Origin: Paguma larvata
Taxonomy: Eukaryota > Chordata > Mammalia > Carnivora > Viverridae
Length of the DNA stretch: 64,000 nucleotides
Reading direction: 5' to 3'
Assembly: GCA_030068075.1 (NCBI GenBank)
Contig: CM057835.1
Coordinates: 37,561,715-37,625,714 of the forward strand
The notes below the pieces were generated by a model. It searched no databases, was not told the origin of the DNA, and saw only the letters and a list, made by a program, of their open reading frames with translations. Positions 25,545-37,239 of the stretch are shown here, piece by piece; within the stretch, counting starts at the first letter, position 1; each line of letters begins with the position of its first letter. The translations under genes were made by a program, and so were the position numbers.

Positions 25545-26510
25545 TAAAATTTACTTCTGATGACTCCAGTAACTGGTTGTCTGTGTCTTTCTACTGTCTG
25601 TTTTTCTATAAAATGTTTTTTTTTCCCTCTTGATCCTGTTTCTTGGTATGCCGTTTCATTTTTTAATTAAATTATGGATATTGTGTATGAAAAATTATAT
25701 GTAGTCTTAGGAGTGTTCTCTGGCTCAGGGAACAGGGAGAGTTTCCCTTATCTTGTAGGCAGATAACAGGCACAGATTGTTTCAATCAAATCAAGATCAA
25801 ACTGATTTGATGCTGGGTCTCAGTTCTTGTAATAAGCTCCCTTCCCCATCTGTTTTTCCTCCGCTGAAGGGGGTAACCTTCCAGAGGTCCCAACTGATAT
25901 CCTGGATTACTTACAAAAGCCCTTCCTCCCTCTAGGTCCTTGGCTTTTCAGTCCAGAGCAGGACTCCAGCAAACACTGCCATGTTTTTCTTAGTTTGTTT
26001 AGAGGTTTTCTGCTTATCTTCTTGGCCTTTGCTCTGTGCAACTTATAAATAGGCGGAAGTCTCAAGAATCAAACCACAAGTCGTGGTCTCACTTCCATAC
26101 TACTACCCTTTCTCTGGGATCTTGACTTCCTCACATCCTTTTTCGATCTGAAATCCATTTTATTTTCTTTACAGTATTATGAGATCTTCAAAAGTTCTAC
26201 TCTTTTCTCCTGTTAACAATGTATGCTCATTTTCTCAGTCTGTCTCTTCACACGAATATCAGCAATTGCCTGGAGGAAAAAAAAAAAAACAACAAAAACG
26301 GCTGCTTAGAGAATGTTGGTTCACAGTTCTCTGATTTCCTTCTCTCAGGGATCTTGGGCTCTCAAATCCTGGTTGCTTGCTAGCTGTCTGATGCCTTCAG
26401 TTGGATTTCAGGCATATATATATATTTTTAAATTAGCTTTTCTGCCTATTCTCAGTGATAGCATTGGCCTGCTCGAATTTTTCCATTCTAGCGGCATCTA
26501 CACACTTCTT
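25545..26510 (-). repeat. Old L1 5'-region fragment (L1M/HAL1 type)
   Basis: CTTGATCCTGTTTCTTGGTATGCC, ATGGATATTGTGTATG, AGATTGTTTCAATCAAATC and the following text follow the order of an old L1 upstream region in reverse. Strongly diverged; family tentative. Confidence 0.5.
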
Positions 26511-26519
26511 TGTTGATTT

Positions 26520-26735
26520 CATGTCTACACCAGGGCAAAATTCCTCCCAGACCCTCTCGTAGCATTCTGTGCAGAATTTTATAATAATTACACTCTGTTG
26601 TGATAAAGACTTGTATGTCTGTCTCTACTGCTTGACCATAAGCTTCTAGCAGGCAGACTATCTCATTTTTCTTTGAATTTCCAGTATCTGGCACATGATT
26701 GCACTGAATAAATTATTGCTTAATAAATAATTTTA
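26520..26735 (+). repeat. L2 3'-end relic
   Basis: CATAAGCTTCTAGCAGGCAG, CCAGTATCTGGCACATGATTG and AATAAATTATTGCTTAATAAAT follow the L2 3' terminus. Confidence 0.55.
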
Positions 26736-27264
26736 AATGGATATGGGTATAAATATCTATAGATTTCTGGACCGATCAGGATGTCAATTATCTGAAACAG
26801 AATTTGTTCTAAAACAAATTTTAGAATTTATTTTCCTCTATGTTTATGTTTTTAAAATCTCAATTTCTTTTCCATACTTTTACAGTTTTATTCTCTTTAA
26901 AAACTTAAACCGTCTGGAATTTATTTTGTTGTATAAAGTATAATAGAGTTATAATTAAGTTTGTTAGTTATGTTTTACCTTAGGAAGATAAAAAGAAAAT
27001 TGCTTTTTCAAAGTAAGGGGGAATTACTTTTGTAGATTAACCATATATTATTTCAGTTGCTAGAAGAATAACATGTTTTTTGATTGTGAAAATTTTTAAA
27101 CATTCTAAACTCAAAATTAGTTAATAGATGTATATTGCTCTTTTGACATATTTGAGTATTTTTAGATGTTATTTTTTCATTTTGTTGTGTTAGGTGTTAA
27201 AACCAGACAGATGATATAGAAAATACTATTTAATACATAAATAAAACCTTTTATGTATTCAATT

Positions 27265-27760
27265 TTTATTTTTCTAGTTGGAATTTGACCACCCCTTCTA
27301 TGAAGTCTCCCCAGATTCCTTAGGGAAGAGTTAGTCGTTCCCTTTTGTTGTTTCCCATGGTCCTTTGTGGCTCTGTTACCAACTTGCTTTATATATATGT
27401 TTAAAATATAAATCTTGTCCCTGTTTCTACCACCCTTCCTATTTCTCAATATTGCTTTATTTTCCTCTCAAGCAGCTATATTCTACTTACATACTCACAT
27501 TCCTCCCCCCCCACCCAGCAACCATGGGTAACCTTGAGAGTAGACATTTCTCTCCGTTTGGTTTACTGCTATTCCTCCAGCACCGAGAACTGTGCCTGAC
27601 ACATAGACATATGTTGAATGGATATCTGTTTCCTACATTAGAATGTGAAGTCACTGAAAACAGAGACCATGATCTAAGTCTTAGTACCCTGGTATCTAGC
27701 ATAATATCTACTAAAACAGGTGCTAATACTTTTGCAATAAGTGATAACTCATTCTCTTAT
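27265..27760 (+). repeat. L2 relic with two 3'-end-like segments
   Basis: GTCTCCCCAGATTCCTTAGGG, then CCAGCACCGAGAACTGTGCC with GACACATAG, and a second run GAATGTGAAGTCACTGAAAAC with GGTATCTAGCATAATATC. Two L2 3' ends appear in succession. The 143-codon open frame that overlaps (27365-27796) is not a gene. Confidence 0.55.
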
Positions 27761-28054
27761 AAAACTAAAGGGATTATGGTGCTCATATTCAGATAATCCT
27801 ACTTACTGTGATCTATAGCTATTGTTCATCAAATAGTTCCTAAACTAGAATTAGTATGCAAGAGGGCTACATATTGGAATTTGACTCCATTCATTCTTTG
27901 AACATGTATTTATTTATTATTGAACTTTATAAACCCACAATAATTAGTTATATAGCGAGATTTATTATATCTCATCTGTTATGTTTTAGAATCCTTAGAT
28001 ATTATATATTCACTTTGCTTTATTATATATTGAAATCATACAGATGATATGAAA

Positions 28055-28345
28055 AATACTTCTGTACGTTTAGTGAATACATATCCTGTAGCAGATATTG
28101 TCTTAAGAACAGGAGGAACAAAATGAATGATATTTCATCTCTGTCTTCAAAATCCTAAATGATAATTAACATTTACATAGTATTTTCTGTATGGTAGGCC
28201 CTGTTATGACAACTTTATATGTATCTATTCCTTGAATTCGTATGAGAATTCCATGATATAAGTAGTACTGTTTTCCCCATTTTGAAAGTGAGGAAACTGA
28301 AGTACAGACTAGGGCAGTTGTCATTAGAATCTGTACTCAGTGTCC
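28055..28345 (-). repeat. MIR relic, with a possible L2 scrap before it
   Basis: From about 28150: AACATTTACATAGTATTTTC, CCCATTTTGAAAGTGAGGAAACTGAAG, GTGTCCAGCTAAGG. This is MIR in reverse. The 28055-28140 part looks like L2 but is weak. Confidence 0.6.
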
Positions 28346-30190
28346 AGCTAAGGTCTAGAGAGTGTTCCTAAGCCTTTGTACAAAAGGTAGCCTCTTAGAA
28401 AAAAAGTGGTTCTTGACTCACACTTTGTTCCCCTTGCCATGGACTCCAGTATCTCAGTCTCTTTCCTCAGAACTGCCTTGGGATTCATGTTCAAAACATG
28501 TTTTGAGAAAAATGCTCTTTCCCGTACTCTCCCTATCTCTAGTTCCCTAAGACAAAGTTAATAGTGTAGTTTAACAGACCTACTGATTATTATGTTGAAA
28601 AAGAGAATCTCAAAAGCAATGCATAGGAGACAATCATAAAACTCATAAACTACTGACAGTAGTGATTTCTGGCATTCGTATTATATTGGTTGGTTATAAC
28701 CTGCTTGCAAAATTCAAATTTAAGTTGTAGTACCCTAGCATGACCTACTTAAAAGCTTTTTAAATTAATGATATTGGTTTTTTGGAGTGGACGGGAACTG
28801 GAAAATGTATAATATGATTGATCTCCAGGTAGTTAGTCTTAAAGGAATAGCAGATGGTAAACATTAGCTATTAGAGCAGGAAATTATTTCTTCAACATAT
28901 TTTTTTAGCTAAGAGATTCTTTGAAAATGAGTAATTCTGGTTGGTTGATTTTGAAAGTAAACCATATGTTGTTTACATGTTTTGGCATTTATCCAGTTTC
29001 CCTGAAGATGAGAGTGAAAATGGAAGAAAAAAGTGCCTTTTACTAATTAGATAATAATGAACATAATGAAAACAGGTGCCATAACTTTTTGAATTATGAG
29101 AATGTATCTTCAGAACCAGCTCTGGGAATAGGATCATGAGGGAAAAATATTCTGTACATACCCATGATGTGAACATGTATATGTCTGGGGGTATATACCA
29201 ACACACACATTAAATAAATTTAAATGCTGTTTTTTACTATGATAGAAATAAAAAACACAGATCAAAATGAGTTTTCAAATGCCCTGTTCATTTTATATGA
29301 ATTATTCAAGATAGATGCATGCATTATTTGCAATCAAGACATCCTAGTTAATATCTTAAAGCTTTTCACACACATCTGAGTGAGAACCAAGAAGTAAGTA
29401 AAGATAGCCTCATGATTCTCCTTGAAGCCCAGTAGGACATTGAATTCCTGTAACTTATAGATTCCCTTACTTCCGAGTGACAGTAACACCCCCAAGTCAT
29501 ATTCTCCCTCCACAATCAGAAGAATGGATGTAGGTGATGTCGATTCTATTGCTTCAGCCACAAAGGAGAGTACTGCAGCCTAGAATGGGGGAAGGGGGGT
29601 GTATGGTAAGAGCTGCTTCAGACTTGAAGGACTGAGAAATGGAAGAGGAGTTGGGGAAATCGAGAGGAGCAAAAGGGAGTTTGGATGACTCTCTGGGCGA
29701 AAGCCTCACTCATGGTGTGGGAGGAAACCGAACGTCTGCTCCTGAGAAAGGAAAACTTTTCCAGCCCTGTGTCTTTCCCTTCTAGTAGAAAAGATGGGCA
29801 TGTTTGAATTTGTGAGAATGTCTTTTAAAGAAAAACGAATATCCCAAACGGTACAAAGTTAGGACTATTAAAATGCATTGCCAACTTTTAAAAATACACA
29901 ATGATGCGGGTGTTAATTATTTTCCAGAGACTATCACTGCCGTGTTTGAAAATAAGATGTGAGATCTGCCCTCATACGATGTGAGCCAATACTAGATCTC
30001 TTCTGCTGCTGAAAGGCACTTAAATTCTACTGGTGATTATTTTTCTAAATGATTAACGCTTATTGTGATTATTCTCCAGCTAATATATGTATGCAGAATG
30101 TGGCTGCGGGGATTTGCTTTTGTTAGCATATCCCCTCCCCCACCCTGAAACCTCAAGGCTCCAGATAGCGATGCTGGAGAGAGAAAATGG
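28346..30190. other. Unique intronic sequence, no gene seen
   Basis: No recognisable repeat. The stretch 29880-30120 is less AT-rich and lacks repeat character, so it is a candidate conserved non-coding block. Confidence 0.5.
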
Positions 30191-30202
30191 ATGTGTGTGT
30201 GG

Positions 30203-30244
<42 letters not shown>
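30191..30244. repeat. (TG)n microsatellite
   Basis: Long TG run with a single GGT interruption near its start. Confidence 0.95.
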
Positions 30245-30246
<2 letters not shown>

Positions 30247-30666
30247 CCTTCAAGTTGATACATTGGTGATGATATGCAAACAAACAGAAAAAGATAAAGC
30301 TTTCCCCTTGATAATGCCCTTCTCAACACATTAATATCATTTTCGAGAAACTTAACAGTAAGCAGAATGGCTTAAATGTAAGTGAGGCTAGTGTTTTAAA
30401 ACAGCTATACAAAGCAGTTACAACTGGAAATTTAATATAACAGAGAATGGCACTTTTATTAAATAACTCTGTGATCTTCCAGCCATGTTCTTAATCAGTG
30501 ATCTCCCTGTAGCGAAATGCATAGATAATCAACAACTCTTTCAGTAAACTTGTTGGGGGATTAAATCCTAAAGGAAGGAGCCCATAGCCCTGGAGGAAAA
30601 CTGAGTACATGTTTCCCTGAGTCTTTGAAGGCTCATCTCAGTAGTCCCACTGCTAGAATGTGCTCT

Positions 30667-30680
30667 GTTGTCATAGCAAC
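30667..30680. promoter_or_regulatory. Candidate RFX X-box
   Basis: GTTGTCATAGCAAC is an imperfect inverted repeat differing by little from the RFX-family consensus GTTGCCATGGCAAC. Sequence match only; it lies in non-repeat intron. Confidence 0.35.
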
Positions 30681-32790
30681 ACCATCTCCTGCTTCATACA
30701 GGAAAGATTAGCTCTTACTGTGCAGAGGAGAGAATTTAGGGGAAGTCAGACTAATCCCTGGGTGCACTTGGAGAGAAAGGTTGGACCTCGCCTGAGGGAT
30801 GCTGTCTCTGCAATGATAGAATTGGCTACCACAGACACTGGTATTTAAGTTGAAGAGCAGAATTCACAGTAAGTGTCAGTTCCTCCAGAGAAGAATATTG
30901 ATGAATGAGGTTTGTCTAAGTCTTGTTGAAGACTGTCCCATGCAGCAGTGGAATGACAGCAGGAGACTCTGAGAAGACTGCCAATGTTTTCCTAGTGTAG
31001 GTGGTATGTAGAGGGTTGACCACATCAGAAACTTGAGGAAAATTTTTAGATACTTTTGAAACATTCATCTAAAATCCTGGAAGCATGTCAAAATTAGATA
31101 AGCAAAAAATATGTATTATACGTTTTTGGCGCTAAATCTATTTACCCTAGATTTTTATGCACTTAAATTTAAAATTCCATAGAGAGAAAGAAAAAAAAAA
31201 CTCATGAAAAAATTTATTATTTCTAAGCAAGTGTGTTTTTCCAACACCAAAAGTAATGAGATTTCGTTTTAGAAAACAAAAATGATTTCATTTTAGGATT
31301 GCAAGTGTTTGTTTTCAATTATATACACAGTTTTTGAAAATCCTTTTAGAAGCATACAATGGTATAATTCTTTTAAGGTAGTTAGAATATGATAAAAAGA
31401 TATTCTTTGGAGAAGATTCATTTATTTAGGTCTTTGGTGCTGCTGCTTCAACTTGTCAGCATAAAGCAAGTGCAATGTGTAAATCTTTCAGGATTTTCTG
31501 TTGCTTGTCTCAAATGGATTTTATTCTGGGGGGCCGTGGGGTTTTATTTTGTTTTTCCCTCTTGGTTTGTATTGGCACAGTTTTTTTCTATAATTAAAAG
31601 GATTGTATGGATTTTAGCTTAAGCACTGAGAAACCTCGTTATGGGTTTGAAATGTTTGATAATGGTATCTATTGTGGTAATATCTACTCATCGAAAATTT
31701 TACTTACCTCAAAGTACACTTTAATCCACATCCAAAAATAAAAAGAATGTTTCATGAATACGTAGATTTTATGTACTATATTACTGATATGTAAACTGTA
31801 TGGTTTTGATGATCAGTGTATATTACCCTGAAAGTATATATATTTTTTCTTTAAAATATTCCTGGTGAAAATTGTATCATGCTGCATTGATCATGTTTTT
31901 CAATTGCTTTGATCATGGCCCTATATTTATAATGTGTATTTAAAAACTGGGTTTTGGTTCCCATGTACAAATTCCTAGGCTACTAATATACTATCACACT
32001 GTAACTAACGTTGCAGTCTATGTTAAATATAGCCAATATCATAAAATATAATTGATTTTTATTTGAAGCATACCGCTTTAATTTACCAAATGAAAGAGAT
32101 TTGGGTGTTCCTGTAAAGCAGAGTACAGATTACACATAAACTCCTTTTCTCTGAAACTTAAGGTTAGAAGAGACTGTGAGTCTTAGACTTGAATGGACAG
32201 TTGTATTAAATGGCTATGTAAAATTATTATCTTCATATGTCAGGAAATACACACAAAACCTTAAGGGTCACAATTGGCTTAATAGCATTCAAGTTGTAAC
32301 TACTCCGAAGCCTGATGCTCTTAAGAAAATGGAGACAAAGCTGGAAGTCAGGGAGCCCCTTTCAGTGAATGATTGCAGATTATCATAACAACCTCTTTTC
32401 CAGGATTTCTATCAGTTTAGGGTAGGGCCCTTAGAAATCACAAAGAGAAAGAGGCGAATCTGCTATTTCTCCTGAGCCTCCACCCCTTTTCCCCACAAAA
32501 TAAACAAGAGTAACTTATTTCTGTTCATTTACAGACTTTGGGCAAAAATAAAGAAGCCAATGACCTTATTCTAAAAGGAAAGAAACTTAGGGTCCACTAT
32601 TTGATGTGAGGCTCAGAATTAACACAACGGAACTCAGAAAGAAGAGGGATGGCTGAGTAAAAATGGGCACCACTCACTGACATAACAAAGTATATAAATA
32701 GATAACTGAATAATAATTGAAAGGTAAGGCAGGATTTTAGCCCATTCACTACTTTAACCAAAGTTTTTCAAGAGGTAGTCTTAACCAGTT

Positions 32791-32791
32791 T

Positions 32792-32822
<31 letters not shown>

Positions 32823-32826
32823 ACAA
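32791..32826. repeat. (AAAAC)n array
   Basis: Six to seven AAAAC units. Confidence 0.9.
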
Positions 32827-33511
32827 CCTTGTTATATTGCTTCGAGTTTTCCATTTTCTGTCTTCTGGGCTTGTTTCTTTTGTAAATACAGTAATGATTG
32901 AGCTGGAGCCAAACGCTGTGAGCTGAAGACTTGTGATGTGGGGATTTTTCCCTCCCTGAGGCAGTTCAGTTTGGGCTCCTAGTATGTCAGGGTCTTGCTT
33001 GGTGAGGAACAGGTCATCTTCCAAAGCCTAATTATCTCTTGAAAGGCATTGCTTCAGGAATCTTAGAAAGAGCAAGTTGTTCTATTCTTGAACTGGTCTC
33101 AGAGGCTTGGAATATCTTTTGTAAAGTGCACAAGTCAGCTTAAGAATAAAAACCTTTAGGACATCAAGGTCTTGGGGTTAGCAGGTGATCTGGAAATGAT
33201 CTGAGCTTTTGCAAGGGAAACCAGAGGACGCTGGTGGCACGAGAAGAGAAAGAGGAAGCTGTGGCACGAGAAGATCACAACACAAGCTTTTGCTAGGGAA
33301 TAATCGGCAAACGCATGCATGGAAGGCACTGATAGATGATTTTAGAATGGTCAGTTATATATACTAAGAATAGCTTCTAAAACTACATGGTATGGTTGAT
33401 TCTTGACATGTGCATAATAGTAAATATTGAAGATAAAAATATTTAGCACTAAAGGTAATACTTTGGTATAAACACTTTTTTTTTGTATTTGCTTTTAAAA
33501 GTCAAATTAAG

Positions 33512-33726
33512 GAGGCATCTGGGTGGCTCAGTTGACTGAGCCTCCGACTTTTGGCTCAGGTCATGATCTCGTGGTTCATGAGTTTGAGCCCTGCATCGGG
33601 CTCTGTGCTGACAGCTCAGAGCCTGGAGCCTGCTTCAGGTTCTGTGTCTCCCTCTCTCCCTGACTCTCCCCTGCTTGCACTGTTTGTTTCTCTCTCAAAA
33701 TAAATAAACATTAAAAAATTTGAAAA
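33512..33726 (+). mobile_element. CAN-SINE
   Basis: Head GAGGCATCTGGGTGGCTCAG through AAATAAATAAACATTAAAA. Flanked by TCAAATTAAG at 33502-33511 and 33727-33736. Confidence 0.95.
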
Positions 33727-34309
33727 TCAAATTAAGATTCAATATTGACTGTGGAAGTTTCAATTCTATGACACATTGTTGGGTTAGAGAGGCCACTTTA
33801 GAGAGCTGTAATGTAGCAATGATTCCTCCTCTCTTTTTTAAATTTTGGGATTTATGCTCATTTAAAATTCTTCTCCTTATATTTTCTAAGTTTGACTCTA
33901 TATGTCTCAGGACAAGTACGTATGATGCTAAATTTGTCTGTTTTTTAGGATTGCCTGTAAGCAAATGGGTAGAGGGATGTATGGGAAGATGGCTAGAACA
34001 GTTGTTGAAATTGGGTTGTATGTAGAAAGACCAGAATATTCATTGGGGCTATGTAGTTTTGGTGATGTACACTTTTGAAGGCAGATGGGAGCCAATGGGA
34101 ATTTCTGAGGCAGGAATGAGAAGTGGAAGCAGGGCCTCTGTGAGGATGTATCCTACAAATGAGGAGAGAATAAATAGATGATATGAGCAGTAGTTAATGG
34201 AAGGTGATTTGGACTGAGAGTCTTAACTAGCATAGAAAACTTGAGAATTAAAGGTAGGGAATTGATGAGAAAGAAATCATAGCCATATAATCTATGGAAT
34301 TTCATGTGT

Positions 34310-34475
34310 GAATTTATTCAACCAAGGTTTATTTGGCCACTGCTAAGATGGATGCTAAGAATCGTAGAGCAAAATGTGTATGTTCAGGCATTCATTAAAA
34401 GAACTCGGTCTGGTGGGAATGGCTGAGAGATAGCAAATCAAAATATCTCATGGTTAGAGGTGTGATAAAGCAAGC
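34310..34475 (-). repeat. L2 relic
   Basis: TTATTCAACCAAGGTTTATTTGG and GGATGCTAAGAATCG followed by the CATTCATTAAAAGAACTC block resemble the reversed L2 3' end. Diverged. Confidence 0.4.
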
Positions 34476-35609
34476 ACAGGGGATAGACTTGGCCAATGAC
34501 TAGGTAGCATTAAAGAACCTTCAAACCAGGAAACCCATGAGCGTCATTAGTTGACATAGGGAAAGTCAGTAAGAAAAGGGGGTTTATGAGGAGAGCAGTG
34601 ACAGTAACGGAGACAGCACTGAGTTTGATTTTTGACACCCTGTTTGATCTTTAAGCCTTAAAAAACAAATATTGCATTTAATTATAAGAGTTAACTTACC
34701 CATTATGTAGTTTATTTTAGAAGACCTCACTAATGCATAGAAGTTCATAGCACCTTTAGCATTTGTTTTCCTACTCTTTCTATTTTTTTTCCTCTTTAAA
34801 TTTGTATATAGCAACTAGAGTATGTAAAAACTTGACATGTGTTTTCATATTGAAGTGTAACTTTTAAGTATGACCGAAAAGAAGTTTATCTTTAATTACT
34901 GGGGTCTGACACTTCCAAAATTTAATAATTTTTATCTTTGTATTCTGCTCTTGGCATTAATATAAGATAGAAATAAATGTAATACAAAGGAAAAATGAAT
35001 TTATTCAGCTGAAGTTTGGAGAAAACCACTTTCATAGAACTTAACCCAATGAGCTAGGGACCGAAGTATTTTATTGTCTTTTCTAACTGGATAATGGCAT
35101 AATTTTCTATCACTATAGTCTTGAAATGATATTAATTACAATAACAACAACAGCAACAGCAACACTTTATACTTTACATTTATAATTGTCGAGGAAATAA
35201 AAACAACCCTGCCCCAAAGACCCCTCTATACGTGTATAGAAGAAAGAGAGAAAACACAATTTTTTATAGTGTGGGGATATATGGTGACATCATAGTGACT
35301 GCAAAGTCTGTACAGAATTTCATACATGTTTATAAAGGAAAGTAGAATAAAGGACAATGACAACTTCCCTGTCTTCTTGAGACGTATATAGATGTACCCG
35401 ATCATCTCCTATTTTTCTTGTGAGGAAAAGCCTGAGCTAATTCTGGAGTCTCACATTTACAAGTTTGAAGGATCAGAAGTCCTAATGTTGTGTTGGAAAA
35501 TCAAAATGTTGGTCCTGGTACACCTGTATATTTTCAAGAAGACAGAGTAAAGGGAATGGCAGGGAGGCAGCTGCCTGTCTCCTCAAAGAAAATCCATCCT
35601 TTTATCCTT

Positions 35610-35790
35610 GCACAATGCACCTTTTTCTATACATTATCTCAGTTAGTAATCACAATATTGTCAGACACACGTAATTACCATTATGTTCCAGTTGTATGAT
35701 GGAGGAAACTGATGGCTGGAAAGGTCAGGGAGTGTTTTTAAAGTTGTGTAACTAACAGCCTGAGATTATCCAGCTCACTCTTGATCTCAC
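35610..35790 (-). repeat. MIR relic
   Basis: ACATTATCTCAGTTAGTAATCAC, then GATGGAGGAAACTGATGGC and AACTAACAGCCTGAGA: MIR in reverse. Confidence 0.6.
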
Positions 35791-35916
35791 ATTCTCATTT
35801 CCTAAATGAGGCATTATAGAAACTCATTTTTGGATGCTACATGGAGAGGTAATGATAAGGAACCAATCATTTTTATTGTTCTTGCCTTAGGTATCTATAA
35901 GCACTTATAAATAAGC

Positions 35917-36056
35917 AGGCCATTGGATAGAGTCTGATCCAATTTTTCTGTATAATAACTATTTCATGGAATGGTTTTGGGAATTAAAAGAGATAAGTAA
36001 TATAAAGAAACCTACACTGCACTAGGTGCTTAATAGCTGATAACCGTCACCATCAC
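35917..36056 (+). repeat. MIR relic, copy A of an apparent local duplication
   Basis: MIR 3' part: GGGAATTAAAAGAGATAAG then CACTAGGTGCTTAATAGC. It shares 42 of 47 positions (35941-35987) with a second MIR at 36858-36904, including the same internal deletion relative to MIR. Confidence 0.65.
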
Positions 36057-36117
36057 AGAAACTTTTTCTACTCCAGGAAGAGGAGAATGATGGAGGCAAT
36101 TGGAGCTTTAGTAAAAA

Positions 36118-36336
36118 GAATGCAAAAAGACTCTTAAATACAGAGAGCAAACTGAGGGTTGCAGGAGAGGAGGTCGGTGGGTGGATGGGCTAAATGGGTG
36201 CTGGACATTAAGGGGGACCCTTGAGATGAGCACTGGGGATTGTATGTGAGTGATGAATCACTGGGTTCTACTACTGAAAACAATACTATATTGTATGTTA
36301 ACTAACTTGCATTTAAATAAATTTAAAAAAAAAAAT
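36118..36336 (+). repeat. L1 3'-end fragment
   Basis: GACTCTTAAATACAGAGAGC, GAGATGAGCACTGGGGATTG, GTATGTTAACTAACTTGC and an A-run. It sits between two MIR relics. Confidence 0.85.
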
Positions 36337-36529
36337 CGATGAGTATCAAAAAGAAAAATAAGGTGTCCTGAGGTTCAGATTATCCATCCATCCATCCATC
36401 TCTTCATCCATTATTCATTCAACAAGCATTTAAAACCCTTTCCCTGGGCCTCCTTCTGCACAGACACGTTGTAGGAAAGTGAAGAAAATCAGAAGCATCC
36501 CCTCCCCTCAAAGATAATGCTAAGCTCTT

Positions 36530-36775
36530 CCTTGTTACGAATCAGGTATGGATTTAAATACACTGCAAACATCAACTCATTTAATTGTATCAATTATCCT
36601 GTAATGTAAATACTAAACCTGCCCAGTTGTTCTTATGGGGAAGCTTAAGTTTTCGGAGAGTGTCCAAACCATCCAGCTTATAAGTGACAGACCTATAAAT
36701 TCAGACCTGGGTCTGAATCTAAGTTTTTCTAACTGCAACACCCATTCTCTTAACCACAGTGTTATTCCTGCTGTT
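36530..36775 (-). repeat. MIR relic
   Basis: CATCAACTCATTTAATTG, then CAGACCTGGGTCTGAATC and CATTCTCTTAACCACAGTG, which is a nearly full-length MIR in reverse. Confidence 0.7.
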
Positions 36776-36841
36776 GGGCATGGGGAAGGGTAGTATAAGA
36801 CACACCACTGTCACAGTGGTGACTAAGTGCGGTGGTTGGGG

Positions 36842-36975
36842 AGGCCATAGCAGATACAATTTCTCTGTATAATAACCATTTCACGGAATTATTTTGGGAA
36901 TTAAGGGAAGTAACTAATACAAAACACTTGCACGGCACTAGGTGCGGATGTATGCTAGCCGCCACTTACTATCGC
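36842..36975 (+). repeat. MIR relic, copy B of an apparent local duplication
   Basis: Same text order as the copy at 35917-36056: AGGCCAT, CTGTATAATAACCATTTCA, TTTTGGGAATTAAGGG, GCACTAGGTGC. It is directly adjacent to the reversed MIR at 36530. Confidence 0.65.
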
Positions 36976-37191
36976 TGAAGTTCCAATTTAAGTCTCAGTT
37001 ACTGCTCAGGGTTCTTTTTTTTTCTTTCTTATTTCTTTGATTGTTTCATAGACAGTCTGTCTCCTTCCTCCTTCACTTTATCTAACAGTTTGGGAGATGA
37101 TTAAAGATTCAGAAAACAGAAAACTTTCCCAGCATTTGACCTTGACCTTCCATGTATGCGTATCCATTAGGATTCCTGTTTTCTGTCTCAA

Positions 37192-37204
37192 TTTTTTTGT
37201 TTTG

Positions 37205-37236
<32 letters not shown>
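37192..37236. repeat. (TTTTG)n array
   Basis: Seven or so TTTTG units ending in a T-run. It is the reverse complement in composition of the AAAAC array 4.4 kb upstream. Confidence 0.9.
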
Positions 37237-37239
37237 CTT

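Larger units (their letters stand above)
30245..33500. other. Unique intronic sequence with a candidate X-box
   Basis: Mostly featureless. It holds a near-palindromic RFX-type site at 30667, an AAAAC array at 32.8 kb, and short internal direct repeats at 33205-33300. The stretch 33737-34309 has nothing I recognise. Confidence 0.5.

Noticed and set aside
27365..27796. 143-codon open frame, the longest in the window
   Set aside because: It lies in an L2 relic, has no recognisable domain, and its codons follow repeat sequence rather than protein constraint.
29334..29561. Minus-strand 75-codon frame starting MAEAIESTSPT
   Set aside because: No recognisable family, no promoter or exon boundaries; length is within chance expectation.
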